The notes under the pieces are model-generated. The model ran no database searches, had not been told where the DNA came from, and saw only the letters and a program-made list of their open reading frames with translations. From assembly GCA_016791285.1 (NCBI GenBank), contig JAEUMX010000375.1, positions 1-7,752 of the forward strand: a stretch of DNA of 7,752 bases, in the 5' to 3' direction. The stretch's first letter is position 1. Each line of letters begins with the position of its first letter. This DNA is from Burkholderiales bacterium. GTDB lineage: Bacteria; Pseudomonadota; Gammaproteobacteria; Burkholderiales; JAEUMW01. Below are positions 5,436-7,752 of this stretch, in pieces. The translations under genes and the position numbers were made by a program.

Positions 5436-6508
5436 CGGTTGGCGGGTTCCGGTGTGTCGAGCAGGGCGTCCAGTTGGGCGGGAGTCGGCTCCCGATGATA
5501 GAAGAGCCGGTAGAAGTCCGCGACCCGGGCGCGCAGATCGTTGCCGAAAACGTCAGGGTATAGGATGTCCGCGAGCCAGAACAGCCCGATGACCCGGTTG
5601 GGACCGGGCGGGAAATCGAACCAGCCGAACGGCAGCTGCGGTGACAGGTAAACCCGTGCGTTCTTCAGGGCGGCGATGCGCGACCAGCGCGCATCGGTCC
5701 AGACGCGCGCGTAAAATCCCGGGTCGGTGGTGATGATGACATCCGGGTTCCAGGCGAGCACCTGCTCCATGGAGACGTTCGCGAGCCCGCTCGCGGCACT
5801 CTGGCCGCCGGCCACGTTGATCGCGCCCAGCACATCGAGCACCTCCGCGTTGATGGAGCCCGAGAGCGCGGTCTGCAGTCCGCTCGGGCCGCGCGCGTAG
5901 TAAACGCGAGGACGCCGCTCGCGCGCAATGGTGGCGACCTTGGCCCGCACCCCGCCGACGCTGCGCTCGACGTAGTCCGCCAGCAACTCGCCGCGTCCGC
6001 TGTCGCCCGTGGCGGCGCCGAGCGCACGCAAGGTTGCGGCGGTCCGGGCGAACGTGCCGTCGTAGAGCAGATACGGAATGCCGGTCTGCTGTTGCACGCG
6101 GTCCGCGAGCGAAACGTAGGTGTCGCCCGTGGCGCCCGCATCGACGATGAGATCGGGCTTCGCCGCGAGCACCACCTCGACGTTGGCCGTGTTGCCGCGC
6201 CCGGTGAGGCGTCCGAGGGACGGCAATGCGGCATACCGTTGCGGCAGGAACGCCGCTTCGTCCGGCGTCATCGCCCGGGTCCAGCCGAGGAGCTTCTCGG
6301 GGGCGATGGCAAAGACCATGATGCTTGCTGGCGGGCCGGCGGCGTAGACGCGCTCGACCTTCGCCGGCAGCACGGCCCGCCGTCCCGCCGAGTCCACCAC
6401 TTCGCGCGCCTCCCCGAGGGACGCGCCGGTGAGCGCGAGCGCGAAAGCGAGGACGGCCGACAGCCGGGTCGCCGAGAGTCCCGGCCGTGGCCGCCATCCA
6501 TACCGCAT
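5432..6508 (-). CDS. Periplasmic substrate-binding protein, class III BtuF/FepB type (MolA-like)
   Basis: A 358-residue binding protein (COG0614 family) that captures the substrate in the periplasm. Residues 1-34 form a Sec signal peptide: basic start (MRYGWRPRPGLSATR), hydrophobic core LSAVLAFALALTG, and probable cleavage after SLGEA. There is no lipobox Cys, so the protein should be soluble. The mature protein starts REVVDSAGR, the typical first strand, with KVERVYAAGP and an N-lobe ending KPDLIVDAG (117-125). The C-lobe has RPRVYYARGPSG (199-210), GSINAEVLDVLGAINVAGG, NPDVIITTD (254-262) and LPFGWFDFPPGPNRVIGLFW (292-311). The 'P-x-G-W-x-D-x-P-P-x-x-N-R-x-x-G' block marks a subgroup including oxyanion and corrinoid binders. 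Molybdate/tungstate is inferred from context. It begins 23 nt after the molbindin gene; no strong Shine-Dalgarno is visible. Confidence 0.88.
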   Translation of the reverse strand: MRYGWRPRPGLSATRLSAVLAFALALTGASLGEAREVVDSAGRRAVLPAKVERVYAAGPPASIMVFAIAPEKLLGWTRAMTPDEAAFLPQRYAALPSLGRLTGRGNTANVEVVLAAKPDLIVDAGATGDTYVSLADRVQQQTGIPYLLYDGTFARTAATLRALGAATGDSGRGELLADYVERSVGGVRAKVATIARERRPRVYYARGPSGLQTALSGSINAEVLDVLGAINVAGGQSAASGLANVSMEQVLAWNPDVIITTDPGFYARVWTDARWSRIAALKNARVYLSPQLPFGWFDFPPGPNRVIGLFWLADILYPDVFGNDLRARVADFYRLFYHREPTPAQLDALLDTPEPANR

Positions 6509-6531
6509 GCCGGATGCGCCCCGTGCGGGCG

Positions 6532-6744
6532 TCAGTGCTCCACGCCGACCATCACGCTCGTCGCCTTGATGACGGCATACGCTTCCATCCCCTTCTTGAG
6601 TCCCAGGGTTTGCGCGGCGGTGCTGGTGATGGACGACACGATCTCGACCTTCGGTGCGACCTTGATCGTGACCTCGGTGCTGACCGGACCTTCGACGATC
6701 TTCATGATCTTGCCCTTGATCACGTTGCGCGCGCTGATTTGCAT
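6532..6744 (-). CDS. Molbindin: single TOBE/Mop-domain molybdate/tungstate-binding protein
   Basis: A 70-residue protein consisting of one complete Mop/TOBE domain (PF03459) and nothing else. It starts MQISARNVIKGKIMKIVEGP (SARN and KGK are hallmarks), continues VSTEVTIKV and VEIVSSITSTAAQTLGLKKG (33-52), and ends with the signature AYAVIKATSVMVGVEH (55-70). Known molbindins of this size assemble into hexamers binding up to eight molybdate or tungstate ions at subunit interfaces, and act as cytoplasmic oxyanion buffers. ATG 6744 is chosen over the longer open frame because AGGAG lies 6 nt upstream and the domain starts exactly there. It lies between the regulator gene (49 nt upstream) and the binding-protein gene (23 nt downstream). 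This gene is the strongest evidence that the operon handles molybdate or tungstate. Confidence 0.93.
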   Translation of the reverse strand: MQISARNVIKGKIMKIVEGPVSTEVTIKVAPKVEIVSSITSTAAQTLGLKKGMEAYAVIKATSVMVGVEH

Positions 6745-6750
6745 GCCTGG

Positions 6751-6755
6751 CTCCT
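6751..6755 (-). promoter_or_regulatory. Shine-Dalgarno AGGAG of the molbindin gene
   Basis: On the minus strand AGGAG lies 6 nt before ATG 6744. It decides this start over the in-frame upstream ATG at 6819, which would overlap the end of the regulator gene. Confidence 0.75.
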
Positions 6756-6793
6756 GGTGGGTTGAAGGGGGACTGCGAAGCGTTGCCGGACCG

Positions 6794-7752
6794 TCATCGC
6801 CGGGGCGCCGAGCCGACATCGTCGGTCGCGATGGCAGCGTCGGACTCGTCCTGCGCGGCGCGGCGTGGCGTGGCGCGCTCGTACCACGGCAACGCCTCGC
6901 GCACGGTCAGCACTTCGCCCGCGCGCGATGCGTCGTAGCCGGGCAGACTCGCCACCAGGGACCGGAACTCGGCCCCCTTCAGCACGTCGAGCAGCTGCCG
7001 TACGGTCGGCTCTTCGAGCGACTCGTTCCGGCAGACGAAGAAGTAGCGCTCGTTCAGGAGCGGGATGAAGTCGAGCCCGTACTTCGCGGCGGCGGCCTTG
7101 ATGCCGTAGCCGGCGTCGGCCTGCCCGCTGCCGATGGTCGCGGCGACCGCGAGGTGCGTGAACTCCTCGTTCTGATAGCCATCGATCGAAGTCTTGTCGA
7201 TGCCCGCTTCCCACAGCAGTTGTTCGAACTGGAAGCGCGTGCCGGATCCGCGTTGCCGGTTCACGAACTGCACTCCGGCCTGCGTGAGGTCGGCCAGCGT
7301 GCGAATCTGTTTGGGATTGCCGCTCGCGACGACGAGGCCCTGTTGCCGCGTCACGAAGTCGATGAGGCGGTGAGACCGCGGCTTCAGCCAGCGGCGGAAC
7401 GCCAGATGCGAGAGCGTGCCGCGGCCGTGATACTCGGCGACGTGGAAGCCTGCCAGCTCGCAGCGGCGTCTGCCGAGCGCTTCCAGGCTGTCGAGGCTGC
7501 CGCGAAAGTCGAGGTCGAGCTGGACGCCGGGACGCTGGGCGAGCAGATCGCGCAGTCCGGCGAGCGCGAGGTCGTGGCTCGCGCACACGCTCACGGCGGG
7601 ATGCGCGGCGAAGAAGACGCCTGCCAGCTCGCGCCGCATCTCCGCGCTGAAGGATTCGAGCTGCGGCGTGAGGCGCGCCCGCAGCCGCTGCTCGGCCCAC
7701 AGCAGCGACTCGCCGAGCGGGGCCAGTCGCGCGCCGCGGCCGCGCTCCTTCA
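6794..7752 (-). CDS. ModE-like HTH / PBP-like (oxyanion-sensing) transcriptional regulator, 5' end outside window
   Basis: The frame is open from the right edge (first full codon at 7750) to TGA 6796-6794, giving 318 visible residues. The visible N-terminus, KERGRGARLAPLGESLLWAEQRL, matches the wing and dimer helix ending a ModE/LysR-type HTH ('G-R-G-G-G-A-x-L-T-x-x-G'); the recognition helix lies beyond the window. Residues about 45-280 form a periplasmic-binding-protein-like domain (PF12727/COG1910): QQGLVVASGNP (136-146), FVNRQRGSGTRFQFEQLL (162-179), the EEFTHLAVAA block (195-204), ADAGYGIKAAA (211-221) and LPGYDASRAGEV (269-280). The domain resembles molybdate-binding ModA and is thought to sense an oxyanion in the cytoplasm. 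The last 30 residues are low-complexity and probably disordered. It heads the visible operon and probably controls it. The internal ATG at 7639 is not the start, because homology continues upstream. Confidence 0.88.
   Translation of the reverse strand, partial: KERGRGARLAPLGESLLWAEQRLRARLTPQLESFSAEMRRELAGVFFAAHPAVSVCASHDLALAGLRDLLAQRPGVQLDLDFRGSLDSLEALGRRRCELAGFHVAEYHGRGTLSHLAFRRWLKPRSHRLIDFVTRQQGLVVASGNPKQIRTLADLTQAGVQFVNRQRGSGTRFQFEQLLWEAGIDKTSIDGYQNEEFTHLAVAATIGSGQADAGYGIKAAAAKYGLDFIPLLNERYFFVCRNESLEEPTVRQLLDVLKGAEFRSLVASLPGYDASRAGEVLTVREALPWYERATPRRAAQDESDAAIATDDVGSAPRR

Noticed and set aside
5553..6497. 314-codon frame on the minus strand in the substrate-binding-protein region
   Set aside because: Arg/Gly/Ala-rich translation in the wrong frame. 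The frame at 5432-6508 has a signal peptide and full binding-protein motifs.
6745..6793. Separate promoter for the molbindin gene
   Set aside because: The 49-nt gap has a good Shine-Dalgarno but no recognisable -35/-10 pair or dyad; co-transcription with the regulator is simpler.
6720..7700. 326-codon minus-strand frame in the regulator region
   Set aside because: Out-of-frame shadow. The frame ending at 6794 carries the PBP-like domain signatures and remains open to the window edge.
1..7752. CRISPR array, tRNA, insertion sequence or phage attachment site
   Set aside because: No direct-repeat series, cloverleaf-like sequence, transposase motif or terminal inverted repeats were seen; almost all the sequence is accounted for by chromosomal-type genes.

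Overview
This window comes from a GC-rich chromosome, most likely a betaproteobacterium or a close relative. The grounds are strong G/C third-position bias, a NhaR-type LysR regulator, a YccA-type Bax-inhibitor-1 protein and a short HPF/RaiA-type protein. The lineage is inferred from protein style only; there is no rRNA or other marker. No tRNA, CRISPR array, insertion sequence or phage gene is visible.

Left edge (1-424, + strand): the C-terminal 41 codons of a MoaD/ThiS-like sulfur carrier ending in Pro-Val-Ala-Gly-Gly, followed by a small protein of unknown function. They look like the tail of a molybdenum/tungsten-cofactor operon whose main enzyme lies outside the window. They converge on a NhaR-like LysR regulator (421-1317, - strand), and the two genes share one CTAG containing both stop codons.

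Centre (1318-3552, + strand): a 119-nt intergenic region with a candidate promoter and two small dyads leads into a stress or dormancy set. It comprises an HPF/RaiA-type ribosome hibernation protein, a YccA/BI-1 membrane protein and a tandem-domain universal stress protein. Between the last two lies a short, start-less reading frame resembling the first membrane segment of a cation P-type ATPase, probably the remnant of a deleted gene.

Right half (3574-7752, - strand): a compact operon read right to left. It encodes a regulator with a ModE-like HTH remnant and a PBP-like oxyanion-sensing domain (5' end outside the window), a 70-residue single-TOBE molbindin, a Sec-exported class III substrate-binding protein, a FecCD/BtuC-family permease and an ABC ATPase. 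The last three genes are translationally coupled by overlapping stop and start codons. BtuCD-type transporters usually carry metal chelates, but the molbindin and PBP-like regulator point to a MolABC-like molybdate/tungstate importer.

Together with the MoaD-like gene on the left, the window reads as oxyanion uptake, storage and sensing flanking a stress-survival cassette. An 8-bp hairpin holding the stop codons of both the usp gene and the ABC ATPase gene separates the two halves.
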